A stretch of 64,000 nucleotides of DNA from an uncultured Lachnospiraceae bacterium. Lineage in GTDB: Bacteria; Bacillota; Clostridia; Lachnospirales; Lachnospiraceae. The notes under the pieces are model-generated. The model made no database searches. It worked only from the letters and a program-made list of their open reading frames with translations, and had not been told where the DNA came from. Position numbers and translations under genes: made by a program. The stretch is from assembly GCA_934330725.1 (NCBI GenBank), contig CAKRGM010000005.1:60459-124458 (forward strand), read 5' to 3'. This document shows, in pieces, positions 52,335-61,566 of the stretch; positions within the stretch are counted from its first letter, which is position 1; the number at the start of each line of letters is the position of its first letter.

Positions 52335-53987
52335 TTATGCAAGTAATTTATTAATTCTTTCTTTCATCTTATCTTCACCCATAATATGGATTATACTCCA
52401 CAAATCAGGTGTATTAGCTCTTCCTGTAACTGCAATACGCACAACTTCAGCTATATCCGATACATTTCCCTTAAATGCATCAGGATCAGCTTTATATGCT
52501 TTCATATCAGATGCAAATCCAAACTTATCAGCAATCTGCTTCAACTTGTTAAACCACTCTGAATTATCATCCTCATGATTATAGATAGCAAAATACTCCT
52601 TAAGAACATCCTTCATTGTATCTGCATCCATCTTAATTTCATCTTTTTCCTGTGATGTTCCCTGGTCAAAGAAATAATCTATAAGTTCAAAAATCTGCTT
52701 TGCATACATAAAGTCTTTTCTTCTTCTCTTCATTCCAATTCCCATGTAAAGTCTTAAAATTGCAAGCATTTTTTCTTTATCTGCGAACCATACCTTTTTC
52801 TTTTCAGGTTCATTTTCCTCTGCCCACTTATACAGGAAATCATAAACCTCTTCTTCTGAAAGCTTTGATAACTCATTTTTGCATATATTATGAAGCTTAT
52901 CTTTATCAAAAAGCGCACCTGACTGGCTCATTTTATTTACAGAAAATGGAAATTCATTAATATTTTTATCAGGGAACTTTTCATGCCACTCTTCAAAATT
53001 AGAGTTAAGCAAGGTCATAAGATATACCTTCATACAGTATGGATGATAACCATCCTTTCTGTAATAATCCAGTGAAAGTTCAGGATCCTTTCTCTTTGAA
53101 AGCTTTCTCTTTCCACCTGTTTCTTCATCAAACTTCATAAGATGTGCTGTATGTGCATATGCCGGCATCTTAAAGCCTAAAACATGGAATAATTCATAAT
53201 GGATTGGTACTGACGCAAGCCATTCACCACCTCTTATTACCATTGTTGTTCTCATAAGATGGTCATCAATTGCATGTGCAAAATGATATGTTGGAATTCC
53301 ATCCCTCTTAAGAAGAACAATATCATGAATATTTTCAGGAAGCTTTATCTCTCCCTTTATGCTGTCAACGAATGTTATTTCCTTATCAGGGCTTCCCTGT
53401 GAACGAAGTCGTAATACATATGGCTTTCCTTCGCTTAAATTCTTTTCTATTTCTTCCATTGTAAGATTTCTTCCAACTGCATACTTTCCATAGTATCCTG
53501 TAAGTACCTTTTCTTTTTCCTGCTGAAGTCTTACCTTTTCAAGTTCTTCCTCCGTACAAAAGCAAGGATATGCCAATCCCTCTTCTACCAGTTTTTTTGC
53601 ATATGCGTGATATATTTCAACACGCTGTCTCTGAAAATATGGACCATATGCATTGTTCTCACCTAAAGGATATCCTGCTCCTTCATCAAACTCAATATCA
53701 AAATACTTAAGAACATTAATAATAAGATCAACTGCTCCTTCAACCTTACGCTTTTCATCCGTATCTTCAATTCTCAAGTAGAAAACTCCGCCATTTCTAT
53801 GGGCAATTCTTTCATCAGCCAGAGCACTGTACAGATTACCAAGATGAATAAAACCTGTCGGGCTTGGAGCCATACGTGTAACCTGCGCTTTTGATGGCAG
53901 CTTTCTGTATGGGTACTTTTCTTCATAATACTCAGGTGTATTTTTTACATCTGGGAATAAAATTTGTGCTAACTTTTTGTTATCCAT
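52335..53987 (-). CDS. gltX: Glutamyl-tRNA synthetase
   Basis: A 550-aa class I synthetase. The HIGH motif is HLGN (48-51) in PSPTGFIHLGNLYSALADER, and the KMSKS motif is KLSKRKDPE (about 296-304). The long type (about 550 aa) with a C-terminal anticodon domain is found in many clostridia and may also charge tRNA-Gln. There is no T-box leader (only 76 nt to the next gene). GGAGG precedes the ATG. Confidence 0.93.
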   Translation of the reverse strand: MDNKKLAQILFPDVKNTPEYYEEKYPYRKLPSKAQVTRMAPSPTGFIHLGNLYSALADERIAHRNGGVFYLRIEDTDEKRKVEGAVDLIINVLKYFDIEFDEGAGYPLGENNAYGPYFQRQRVEIYHAYAKKLVEEGLAYPCFCTEEELEKVRLQQEKEKVLTGYYGKYAVGRNLTMEEIEKNLSEGKPYVLRLRSQGSPDKEITFVDSIKGEIKLPENIHDIVLLKRDGIPTYHFAHAIDDHLMRTTMVIRGGEWLASVPIHYELFHVLGFKMPAYAHTAHLMKFDEETGGKRKLSKRKDPELSLDYYRKDGYHPYCMKVYLMTLLNSNFEEWHEKFPDKNINEFPFSVNKMSQSGALFDKDKLHNICKNELSKLSEEEVYDFLYKWAEENEPEKKKVWFADKEKMLAILRLYMGIGMKRRRKDFMYAKQIFELIDYFFDQGTSQEKDEIKMDADTMKDVLKEYFAIYNHEDDNSEWFNKLKQIADKFGFASDMKAYKADPDAFKGNVSDIAEVVRIAVTGRANTPDLWSIIHIMGEDKMKERINKLLA

Positions 53988-54063
53988 AATTCCTCCATTT
54001 TATATCACCAGCCATATCAGGACTGTATATTATTTATTGCATAATTAATTGCACTTGCCTATT

Positions 54064-55911
54064 TTACATAAAAGTTATAGAGTTTTCAACATTGTTTTCC
54101 CTGATTCTTGAAACAAGCTGTCTTCTGTATGCTCTGCAGCCCTTCTCATTCCAGTACTTTTTCTGTTCAAGTTTTATTACTTCAAATGTTGTTTCCATAA
54201 TATCCGGTTTATAACTCGTTTCCGGTTCTTTTCCCGGATAAAATACTGTTATCGAATCCATATACTGATTCATATCAAGTGAATACTTATCTGCAAACTC
54301 TTTTGCTGTCTGCACATTGTCTACCAGATAAATATGAGCATAATAGCCTACCAGATAAGCAAAATAATTAATATCGAACCTTTCTATCCAGTGATTATCC
54401 TGTGCAATAAAGATAACAACAGGGAACTTACGCTCTTTTGCAGCTATAAGGTCATCTACCATAGCAAGATTCTCATCATTTACCTTCTTTACTGTTTCTT
54501 TTACTTTTACGACATCACATATACCAATATTATCAGCTATTTCACCATAAAAATTAGGACGTGAGAATAATACATTTCCGTTATCCCTGTAGCGGTCTTT
54601 AGGTTCAGCATACTCATTGGTCATTATAAAATGTAATCCCTTTGTATCTTCAAAAATTCTGGCATTTGAAATCCACACACGGCTTGCTACCTTTGAGTCA
54701 AGATATTCTGTCATCTCACTGAACACAAGCTTCTCTTCATCAATCTTAACATCTATATGATAGCCGGGAACCAGTCCGCTGTAATCCGATACCTGTTGCG
54801 GAATATCCCCAAAGACTTCTCCAAATCTTGAACTTACCCATGAATAGATAAAATTCGTTGCCTTTCTGAAAGCTTCTTTGATACCTACATTAGAAATATC
54901 TATATATGTATCGGCCTGAAATACTTTAAAACGCCCAAGCTGTCTGAATGGTTCGAATTTTTTTCTTTTAACCAGAGGCTCCTGCGAACCCTTGTTTTCT
55001 TTTTCTATCAATTCAAATATATTCTTGATTCGTTCATCATTAGGTCCAAGAATATTAACTATTCTTATTATATTATCTACAGTCAGTTCATTCCCCCTGT
55101 CAGATGTCTTCTTCCATAAATATTCAATAGCCTTGCCTCGTTTAAATTTAAAAAACTTTTTAGCAAGTTCTGTATCATCATCAAATAATTCCTTCAAAAG
55201 AGGATGTATAGGCTCATTAGCAAGTTTTAATCTGTAATGGCATCTTATCATATCATCCCATTTATGGTCTTTATAATGCTGATGTCCTAAATCCTCAAGC
55301 AGCTTTACTATTGAATCATCACACAGCTCAAGTGTTGCAAGTATACTATTCATTTTACGTGCAAGCGCTTCATTTCCAATTCCAAAAGCAGACCCCTTAT
55401 ATCGCAGGTCATGCTCTATTTCATGCCATCCTTCAAATGAATTAGTTCTTACCTGAACTTCAAATGTATCATCTATATAATCCTTAAGAACCGGATTAAC
55501 AATTGCATTGCTTAAATATGCAGGAAGTTTAAATATACCATTTACCTTCATTGCCTTAAATTCATATTCATTATTTTCTGTAGTTTCCCAGATACCCGGT
55601 TCAGCAAACAGAGTATCTAAAAGACTACGGCAGATATCAAGATCATCATCGAAGTACAGCATTATCCTTATTCCAACCAGATCCTGCATTTTCTTATCCT
55701 CATTTTCTGTTCCTGGTCGTCTGTAATCTTTAAAATTAAGCTTATCAACTGTAGAATCAACTGCTTTAACACGATATACAATCCTGTAGTAAAACCCTGC
55801 TTTCTTAAGCTTTTCTTCAATAATGCACAAAAGATCATCCCTGACAATATCGGGGACATATATTTGTTCTACATTTTCTTTACAAAACAGTTCGTTTGGC
55901 TTATCTTTCAT
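54064..55911 (-). CDS. RelA/SpoT-like domain protein with unrecognised C-terminal half
   Basis: A 615-aa protein. Residues about 30-210 match the RelA/SpoT (p)ppGpp synthetase fold: DLVGIRIMLYFDDDLDI carries the DxxGxR motif and EVQVRTNSFEGWHEIEHDLRYKG the catalytic ExQxRT and EHxLxYK. The usual G-loop NGYRSLH is replaced by VNGIFKLPAYL, so nucleotide binding may differ. Residues about 300-615 are a domain I do not recognise, with Gly/Tyr/Asp-rich and hydrophobic strands. Possible (p)ppGpp synthetase, a relative with altered specificity, or a regulator. Confidence 0.7.
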   Translation of the reverse strand: MKDKPNELFCKENVEQIYVPDIVRDDLLCIIEEKLKKAGFYYRIVYRVKAVDSTVDKLNFKDYRRPGTENEDKKMQDLVGIRIMLYFDDDLDICRSLLDTLFAEPGIWETTENNEYEFKAMKVNGIFKLPAYLSNAIVNPVLKDYIDDTFEVQVRTNSFEGWHEIEHDLRYKGSAFGIGNEALARKMNSILATLELCDDSIVKLLEDLGHQHYKDHKWDDMIRCHYRLKLANEPIHPLLKELFDDDTELAKKFFKFKRGKAIEYLWKKTSDRGNELTVDNIIRIVNILGPNDERIKNIFELIEKENKGSQEPLVKRKKFEPFRQLGRFKVFQADTYIDISNVGIKEAFRKATNFIYSWVSSRFGEVFGDIPQQVSDYSGLVPGYHIDVKIDEEKLVFSEMTEYLDSKVASRVWISNARIFEDTKGLHFIMTNEYAEPKDRYRDNGNVLFSRPNFYGEIADNIGICDVVKVKETVKKVNDENLAMVDDLIAAKERKFPVVIFIAQDNHWIERFDINYFAYLVGYYAHIYLVDNVQTAKEFADKYSLDMNQYMDSITVFYPGKEPETSYKPDIMETTFEVIKLEQKKYWNEKGCRAYRRQLVSRIRENNVENSITFM

Positions 55912-55986
55912 ATTACTTCACATGCCTTTCCAAAGAACAGAATCAACCCGGAACCTGTTACTATTCATGATTTCTATATAAAAAGG

Positions 55987-56053
55987 GTCAATTCCCGTTG
56001 CTTTGATTTATGTTAACCATTTAACATAATATCACATTTAAGCAGGAATTGAC
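55987..56053 (-). terminator. Terminator of the HD-GYP gene
   Basis: Outer arms GTCAATTCC (55987-55995) and GGAATTGAC (56045-56053) pair perfectly, with inner TTATGTTAA/TTAACATAA arms, followed on the minus strand by CCTTTTTATAT. Confidence 0.85.
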
Positions 56054-56080
56054 ACCTATATGTTATATTTTATTCTTTTT

Positions 56081-57103
56081 TCATTGAATCTGCTTTACGC
56101 AATCTTCTTTAATAGTAACGTTCCTGTACAGGTTCATATCATTAAGATCAATCTCCTCTTTATTAGCCAGTCTTACAACTGGTCTTAATGAATTAACGCC
56201 ACTTGATATCGTCATACCCACCCTTCCGTCTGAAAGTGTGACAACAGTTCCCTTCGGATAAATAGTTACCGACCTTAAAAAGGCTACAACAACATGTCTG
56301 TCAAAAAGCCTGTCGCACGCCCCCATAAGGTACTCCACTGCTTCGAGCCTTGAAAAAGGCTGTTTATATGGGCGTCTTGATGTAAGTGCATCAAATACAT
56401 CTGCAACATGTATAACCTTTGCATATACGTATATACTTTTACCCGTCATTCCGTTAGGATATCCTGTCCCATCTTCATTCTCATGGTGTGAGAGTATACT
56501 GGTTCTTATCCTGGCTGAAATATCCATCTTTTCACTTAAGAAATCATATCCAAGCCTTGGATGCTCTTTTATAATATCAAACTCTTCATCAGTAAGTTTT
56601 CCCGGTTTATTAATTATATCAGAGCTTATAAGCATCTTTCCTATATCATGAAGTATTGCCGCAATGCTTAACTCTTCAAGCATAAACCGGTTCATACCCA
56701 TATTAATTCCAACAATAGTGGAAATCACCGCAACATTAACTGAATGTCTGTAAGTGCAGTCATCAAAATTCCTCAAATCTACCATCTCAAGTGTTACAAC
56801 AGGACTGCTTAATATTTCATCAACAATTTCTATTGCTACACTCCTTGCCATGTCAAGGTTCTTTGTCTTTAGTGCCTTTACTCCCTTATTACGAAGCTCT
56901 GGCGAAATTATCTCATTAATTACAATGTCTTCACTTAACTCATCCTGAATATATACGCCAATAAATCCTCTTTTATTTAACTTTGTAATATATTCGTTTG
57001 TTAAAACAGTTCCTTTTCCCAACAATACTCTCCCATTTCCGTCATAAAGAGTATTAGCAAGTTCCATTCCCGCTTTGGTAAGCTTCATATCAACATAACG
57101 CAT
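56081..57103 (-). CDS. HD-GYP domain phosphodiesterase
   Basis: A 340-aa protein. An N-terminal region of about 110 residues precedes the HD-GYP domain. The metal motif HDIGK (about 150-154) and the HHENEDGTGYP loop (about 207-217) are intact, as is ADVFDALTSRRPY. HD-GYP enzymes hydrolyse cyclic di-GMP. It has a 200-nt structured leader (57104-57290) and an extended -10 promoter; it ends with a strong terminator. Confidence 0.88.
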   Translation of the reverse strand: MRYVDMKLTKAGMELANTLYDGNGRVLLGKGTVLTNEYITKLNKRGFIGVYIQDELSEDIVINEIISPELRNKGVKALKTKNLDMARSVAIEIVDEILSSPVVTLEMVDLRNFDDCTYRHSVNVAVISTIVGINMGMNRFMLEELSIAAILHDIGKMLISSDIINKPGKLTDEEFDIIKEHPRLGYDFLSEKMDISARIRTSILSHHENEDGTGYPNGMTGKSIYVYAKVIHVADVFDALTSRRPYKQPFSRLEAVEYLMGACDRLFDRHVVVAFLRSVTIYPKGTVVTLSDGRVGMTISSGVNSLRPVVRLANKEEIDLNDMNLYRNVTIKEDCVKQIQ

Positions 57104-57409
57104 GTGTGATTCCTCCTGGGTATTTTAAGTTATATACAATCAAGCCCGTTTCCAAAAGAAAACTTTTCCCCCATATTCAAAGAGTTTTACCGACTCTTTA
57201 CGGATTGCCCGGCAACCCGCTATCTCGCATGAAATTCCTTTTGAAATTTCTATTAGATAAAAAGCTTCGTCAAACTTGCGCTCATTATATCACACTTTTT
57301 TTGTTTGGTATATAGATTTGCTTGTATACATGTAAAAAAGGAACTGTTTTAAATATATTAAATTTTTACTGTTACATCGTGCACCTTCTGTGCATTTGTT
57401 CAGGATTTA
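57104..57409. other. Leader region of the HD-GYP gene, 306 nt
   Basis: The section nearest the gene is the structured leader described at 57140-57295. The remainder (57310-57409) is the gap from the convergent gabT-like terminus and carries no gene or clear terminator. Confidence 0.6.
57140..57295 (-). promoter_or_regulatory. Structured leader with four hairpins upstream of HD-GYP
   Basis: An extended -10 TGATATAAT (57284-57292) starts transcription near 57278. The leader then folds as GAAATTTC...GAAATTTC-type stem (57233-57250), CGGGTTGCC-G-GGCAATCCG (57201-57219), AAAGAGT...ACTCTTT (57178-57199) and GTTTTC...GGAAAC (57149-57164), before AGGAGG and the ATG at 57103. It resembles no riboswitch class I recognise, although c-di-GMP enzymes are often behind riboswitches. 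Confidence 0.6.
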
Positions 57410-58765
57410 TTATTTCATGCACTTTACTATTGCAGCTTCCATTATTTCAAGTCCTCTTTCAAGCTGCTCATCTGTAATAACAAGTGGTGCAAGGAATCTT
57501 ATAACATTGCCATATGTACCTGCTCCTTCAACAAGCAGACCATTCTGTGCACATTCATTAATAACTGCCTTTGTAAATTCTCCAGCCGGCTCTTTAGATG
57601 CCTTATCCTTAACAAACTCTATTCCGACCATTCCGCCAAGACCTCTTACATCACCGACGCATTCATATTTTTCTTTCCACTCATTATAACGTGCCATTAC
57701 CTTTTTACCAATCTCGCATGAACGGCCGGCAAGATCATCACGCTCCATAATTTCAATTGTCTTAAGAGATGCTGCACATGCAAGTGGATTTCCGCCAAAT
57801 GTACCACCAATTGTTCCAGGTGCCGGTGCTTCCATAATTTCATCTCTTGCAATAATTGCTGAAAGAGGAACACCTGCTGCTATTGACTTGGCTGTTGCAA
57901 TGATATCAGGCTGAACACCTGCTTCTTCCCAGTACTTTGATGCAAACATTCTTCCTGTTCTGCAAAAACCTGACTGAACTTCATCTGCTATAAGCATGAT
58001 TCCATTATCATCACAAATCTTTCTTACTGCCTTTACCCATTCAATAGGTGCAGGAATAAATCCACCCTCGCCCTGAAGAGGTTCAACTACCATTGCTGCA
58101 ATTGTATCTGCAGGAGCGCACTGTTCAAAAACAGCCTTGATTGAATCAATATAATAATCAAGCTGCTTTTCTGCCGGCATTCCTTCCGGATTTCTGTAAT
58201 AATATGGGAACTGTGCCCTGAATACTCCATAAGGGAATGGGCCCATGCCTACAGCATATGCTTTCTTAGATGTCATAGACATTGTAAGAAGTGTTCTTCC
58301 GTGGAAAGCTCCTGAGAAAACAATGATATTCTGTCTCTTTGTAAATGCTTTTGCAATCTTAACTGCATTTTCATCTGCTTCAGCACCACTGTTTGTAAAG
58401 TAAACTTTCTTGTGATCACCCTTAACAGGTGCTATAGATCCTAACTTTTCAGCAAGCTTTACATATCCTTCATGCGTTACAACATTGAACATTCCGTGGA
58501 AATATTTATCAGCCTGTGCTTTAACTGCTTCAACAACCTCCGGCTGTGAAAAACCTATATTTAATACACCGACGCCGCCAATCCAGTCAAGAAACTTATT
58601 TCCATCAACGTCTTCAATCATTGCGCCCTCACCCTTTTCAATAACTACAGGATAACCACAGTGAATTGATGATGGTACTGCTTTTTCTCTTCTCTCAATT
58701 ATAGCCTTAGCCTTTGGACCAGGTAATGTACTTGTCTTTATTTCTGGTAAATCTGTTCTTAACAT
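57410..58765 (-). CDS. gabT: 4-aminobutyrate aminotransferase-like class III aminotransferase
   Basis: A 451-aa PLP enzyme. The PLP Lys is in ATAKSIAAGVPLSA (about residue 292), with the class III segments FTNSGAEADENAVKIAKAFT and VVEPLQGEGGFIPAP. Its context (4-hydroxybutyrate dehydrogenase and PucR nearby) favours GABA over ornithine or lysine as substrate: GABA and 2-oxoglutarate give succinate semialdehyde and glutamate. ATG 58765 is preceded by GGAGG supplied by structured-element copy E. Confidence 0.85.
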   Translation of the reverse strand: MLRTDLPEIKTSTLPGPKAKAIIERREKAVPSSIHCGYPVVIEKGEGAMIEDVDGNKFLDWIGGVGVLNIGFSQPEVVEAVKAQADKYFHGMFNVVTHEGYVKLAEKLGSIAPVKGDHKKVYFTNSGAEADENAVKIAKAFTKRQNIIVFSGAFHGRTLLTMSMTSKKAYAVGMGPFPYGVFRAQFPYYYRNPEGMPAEKQLDYYIDSIKAVFEQCAPADTIAAMVVEPLQGEGGFIPAPIEWVKAVRKICDDNGIMLIADEVQSGFCRTGRMFASKYWEEAGVQPDIIATAKSIAAGVPLSAIIARDEIMEAPAPGTIGGTFGGNPLACAASLKTIEIMERDDLAGRSCEIGKKVMARYNEWKEKYECVGDVRGLGGMVGIEFVKDKASKEPAGEFTKAVINECAQNGLLVEGAGTYGNVIRFLAPLVITDEQLERGLEIMEAAIVKCMK

Positions 58766-58797
58766 AATAATCCTCCATTCCGCAAACGCTTTGCGCT
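58766..58797 (-). repeat. Structured 5' element, copy E (3' remnant)
   Basis: Only H3 (58785-58797, AGCGC-AAA-GCGTT), the CTGCGG-like arm (58780-58784) and GGAGGATTATT before the ATG remain. The upstream three hairpins are missing. The element begins directly after ordinary promoter sequence. Confidence 0.75.
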
Positions 58798-58845
58798 GCA
58801 CAATATAATTTATATTTTTTTATGTTTTATCGTTGCCTGAATTAA

Positions 58846-58891
58846 TCATCTTCGATGACATTATTATGCAAAAACATGCACCTGTTTACAA
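58846..58891 (-). promoter_or_regulatory. Probable gabT promoter with dyad
   Basis: On the minus strand TTGTAA (58886-58891) and CATAAT (58863-58868) are spaced 17 bp. The dyad TCATC-TTC-GATGA (58846-58858) lies in the early transcribed region and is a possible PucR operator. It faces the pucR promoter. Confidence 0.5.
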
Positions 58892-58922
58892 TATTCCGAA
58901 AACACAAGTTTAAATTTACTAT

Positions 58923-58951
58923 TTGTGCTGCCAGCATAACTATTGTATAAT
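58923..58951 (+). promoter_or_regulatory. Probable pucR promoter
   Basis: TTGTGC (58923-58928) and TATAAT (58946-58951) are spaced 17 bp, 80 nt upstream of the PucR start. It diverges from the gabT promoter. Confidence 0.6.
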
Positions 58952-59031
58952 ACATAACAGATTTAATAATTATACATTTTCACAATCATCAGGATATGGA
59001 ATATTCACAGTACAAAAGGAGGATTCTACAT

Positions 59032-60198
59032 ATGGCACTTACCTTAAATGACGTTATTGCACCTACTCTTAATAAATATCACTTAAAACAAATTGCAGGA
59101 AAAAATGGCCTGAATAAAATATTTAACTGGGTATATACTTCTGAAGACTTAAACACTGCCGACTTTCTTCTTGGTGGTGAACTTGTTATAACAACGGGAA
59201 TCAATACCGTCTCCTCAGACAGCTGGCTGTATAAATTTGTCAAAAATATGATTGACCACAATACCTGTGGCGTTATATTAAACACCGGCAAATATATAAA
59301 AGAAAAAGACATTCCCGATAAGCTGATACAGCTATGCGATGAAAATAATTTTGCTCTTTTTACAATGCCGTGGAAGATTCATATATATGATATAAGCAAG
59401 GATTACTGTGACCGCATTTTTACCGATGCCCAGGAAGATTCCACAATTGCAAATGCCTTTTTAAATGTTATACACCACAATGCAGATTATTCAAAAAGCA
59501 TAAATATTCTTGAGGATAATGGTTACAGCATCTCGAATGACTATTGTGTATGTATCATGAATACCTCCGATAAAATTGCCGATAACAAATTTTCTTTTCT
59601 TGTCAACAGTCTCATTAAATCAGAGAATATAAACAGCTGCTATATAACAAGAAAAGCTTCGGTTATATTTATATTTGAAAATGAAAATGAACCACGTATA
59701 AGATCATTTATGCATGAACTTATTAACTGCATGCACACCAGTTTTAAAGCTGATGATATTTCTATAGGTGTGGGCAGCACAATAAAGTCGCTGTCACGTC
59801 TTCATTTATGTTATGCGCAGGCTGATGCTGCACTCAAAATGGCTCATTATAAAAAAACTGATATTTTTAATTATGATGATCTTGGATTTTTCAAGCTTCT
59901 TCTTTCAATAAATGACAGCGCACTTCTTGAAAAATACATAAATGATAATATAGGGAGTGTCATTGAATATGATAAAAAACACGACAGTTCGTATGCACAG
60001 ACACTATATCAGTATATAATAAACGATGGCAGTGTGCAGGCAATCGCCTCTGCACTATACTGCCATCGTAATACCATAAACTATAGAATACGTGTTTTAA
60101 GAGAAAACTTTAATTTAAATCTTGATGATGCAATGCAGCGTTTCAACATACTCACTGCATTTCTTATTCAGACATATCTTGATATAATTAATTTCTAA
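59032..60198 (+). CDS. PucR family transcriptional regulator
   Basis: A 388-aa regulator. The N-terminal PucR domain is LTLNDVIAPTLNKYHLKQIAGKNGLNK (residues 3-120), with a GAF-like centre, and the C-terminal HTH is TLYQYIINDGSVQAIASALYCHRNTINYRIRVLRENFNLNLDDAMQRFNI (about 325-375). Such regulators activate nitrogen-compound catabolism. It sits between the GABA transaminase and 4-hydroxybutyrate dehydrogenase and probably controls both. ATG 59032 has AAAGGAGG upstream. Confidence 0.88.
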   Translation: MALTLNDVIAPTLNKYHLKQIAGKNGLNKIFNWVYTSEDLNTADFLLGGELVITTGINTVSSDSWLYKFVKNMIDHNTCGVILNTGKYIKEKDIPDKLIQLCDENNFALFTMPWKIHIYDISKDYCDRIFTDAQEDSTIANAFLNVIHHNADYSKSINILEDNGYSISNDYCVCIMNTSDKIADNKFSFLVNSLIKSENINSCYITRKASVIFIFENENEPRIRSFMHELINCMHTSFKADDISIGVGSTIKSLSRLHLCYAQADAALKMAHYKKTDIFNYDDLGFFKLLLSINDSALLEKYINDNIGSVIEYDKKHDSSYAQTLYQYIINDGSVQAIASALYCHRNTINYRIRVLRENFNLNLDDAMQRFNILTAFLIQTYLDIINF

Positions 60199-60215
60199 TA
60201 CAGAAAACACCTCTG

Positions 60216-61331
60216 TTAATACAGTTCTTTATAAATTGAAAGTACTGTATCGGCATCAAGTTCTGTATAATTATTTGCCATAAGACGGCCTTGTTTTGTC
60301 ATTACTGTATCAGTAAATGAAACAAGGTCTTCCTTTGTCACACCATACTCATGCAGTGCCTTCTTCTTGATGATATTATTAAGAAGAACTTCTATCTTAT
60401 CATAAACTTCATCTTCGCCACACTCTAATATTCCTGCAAGATATTTATTAAGCTCCACAATTATTCCATCCGGATCAAGCTTCTGATAGGTTTTATATAC
60501 TCCTGTGAACATAGCATAATTGGCCTCTCCATGTGGCACATGATATGCTGCTCCAAGTGGATAGCTCATCGCATGGACTGCCGCACAGCCCGCATTTCCA
60601 AAAGCAATTCCTGCAAATGTACTTGCAACAAGCATATCACCCAATAAATCCTTTCTTGCCTCTTCACCTTTTGCTGCTATAACCTTATATGCTTCAAGTA
60701 TCGTCTTCATAGCCTTTAATGAAAACATTCTTGTAAAATCATTTGCCTTAGGCGATGTAAATGATTCTATTGAATGGATAAGTGCATCAATTGAACTCGT
60801 TGCAAAAAACTTAAATGGAAGTCCTGACAAAAGCTCAGGTATAAGCACAGCGTCATCAGCATACAGCTCATCTGTCGCAAGCCCCATCTTAGTATTTTTA
60901 GTCGTAAGCTCAAGTATTGAAATGTTAGTAACCTCGCTGCCTGTACCACATGTTGTCGGAACCAGAATAAGCTTTTTATCCTTTACTATATCAAGCTTTT
61001 TGTCATACAGGTCTACAACAGGTGATACATTTTTTAATGCAAAAAGTTTTGCAACATCAAGAATAGTTCCACCACCTATTGCAAAAACTCTTTTATAATC
61101 AATATCCCTGATATCAGCATAAATGCCTTCAACCATAAGATCTGTCGGTTCGCCTGAACCATATTTACGATAATTTACTATTGTCGCACCATCTACACTG
61201 CCTTTAAAATATTTTTCATATGTAGAATTACTTACAAATATAATATCGCCTTCACCAACAGCATATTCATCTGTAAACTCTTTTGCTGTAGAAAACTGCT
61301 TTATAACCGGTCTTACACTAAACTGCTTCAT
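60216..61331 (-). CDS. 4-hydroxybutyrate dehydrogenase (iron-containing alcohol dehydrogenase)
   Basis: A 371-aa group III alcohol dehydrogenase, the length of the clostridial 4-hydroxybutyrate dehydrogenases. It has the nucleotide motif AIGGGTILDVAKLFAL (about 87-102), PTTCGTGSEVTN and metal-binding His in HAMSYPLGAAYHVPHGEANY. It reduces succinate semialdehyde to 4-hydroxybutyrate with NADH. Convergent with PucR (17-nt gap). The ATG is preceded by GGGAG supplied by structured-element copy D. Confidence 0.87.
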   Translation of the reverse strand: MKQFSVRPVIKQFSTAKEFTDEYAVGEGDIIFVSNSTYEKYFKGSVDGATIVNYRKYGSGEPTDLMVEGIYADIRDIDYKRVFAIGGGTILDVAKLFALKNVSPVVDLYDKKLDIVKDKKLILVPTTCGTGSEVTNISILELTTKNTKMGLATDELYADDAVLIPELLSGLPFKFFATSSIDALIHSIESFTSPKANDFTRMFSLKAMKTILEAYKVIAAKGEEARKDLLGDMLVASTFAGIAFGNAGCAAVHAMSYPLGAAYHVPHGEANYAMFTGVYKTYQKLDPDGIIVELNKYLAGILECGEDEVYDKIEVLLNNIIKKKALHEYGVTKEDLVSFTDTVMTKQGRLMANNYTELDADTVLSIYKELY

Positions 61332-61332
61332 A

Positions 61333-61408
61333 ATAATCTCCCTTCCGCAGACGCCTCGCGCCGGAGAAATCGCGAACTGAATTTCAGATTCAGCTCTGCT
61401 CCTTTGTC
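61333..61408 (-). repeat. Structured 5' element, copy D (5'-truncated)
   Basis: This retains H2 (61372-61399, GAGCTGAAT and ATTCAGTTC, one G-U pair), H3 (61350-61362, GGCGC-GAG-GCGTC) and the CTGCGG arm (61345-61350) followed by GGGAGATTATT. H0 and H1 are absent, so the long-range pairing is impossible. A remnant ACAAAGGAGC precedes H2. Confidence 0.8.
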
Positions 61409-61566
61409 AATCTGCTTATGAAGTAATTATATCATGTAAAAACCTCTGTTCAATATGCGGTGAAAAACAATTTTTTCAATTATTTTATGCCATCAGCACA
61501 AATACAGGACATAATACCTCTGAAAATTTTTCCTGAACACAGGCTAATCAAAATCCGAAAAAAATG

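Noticed and set aside
53988..54063. T-box leader upstream of gltX
   Set aside because: The gap is 76 nt and no T-box (AGGGTGGNACCGCG) or specifier hairpin is seen.
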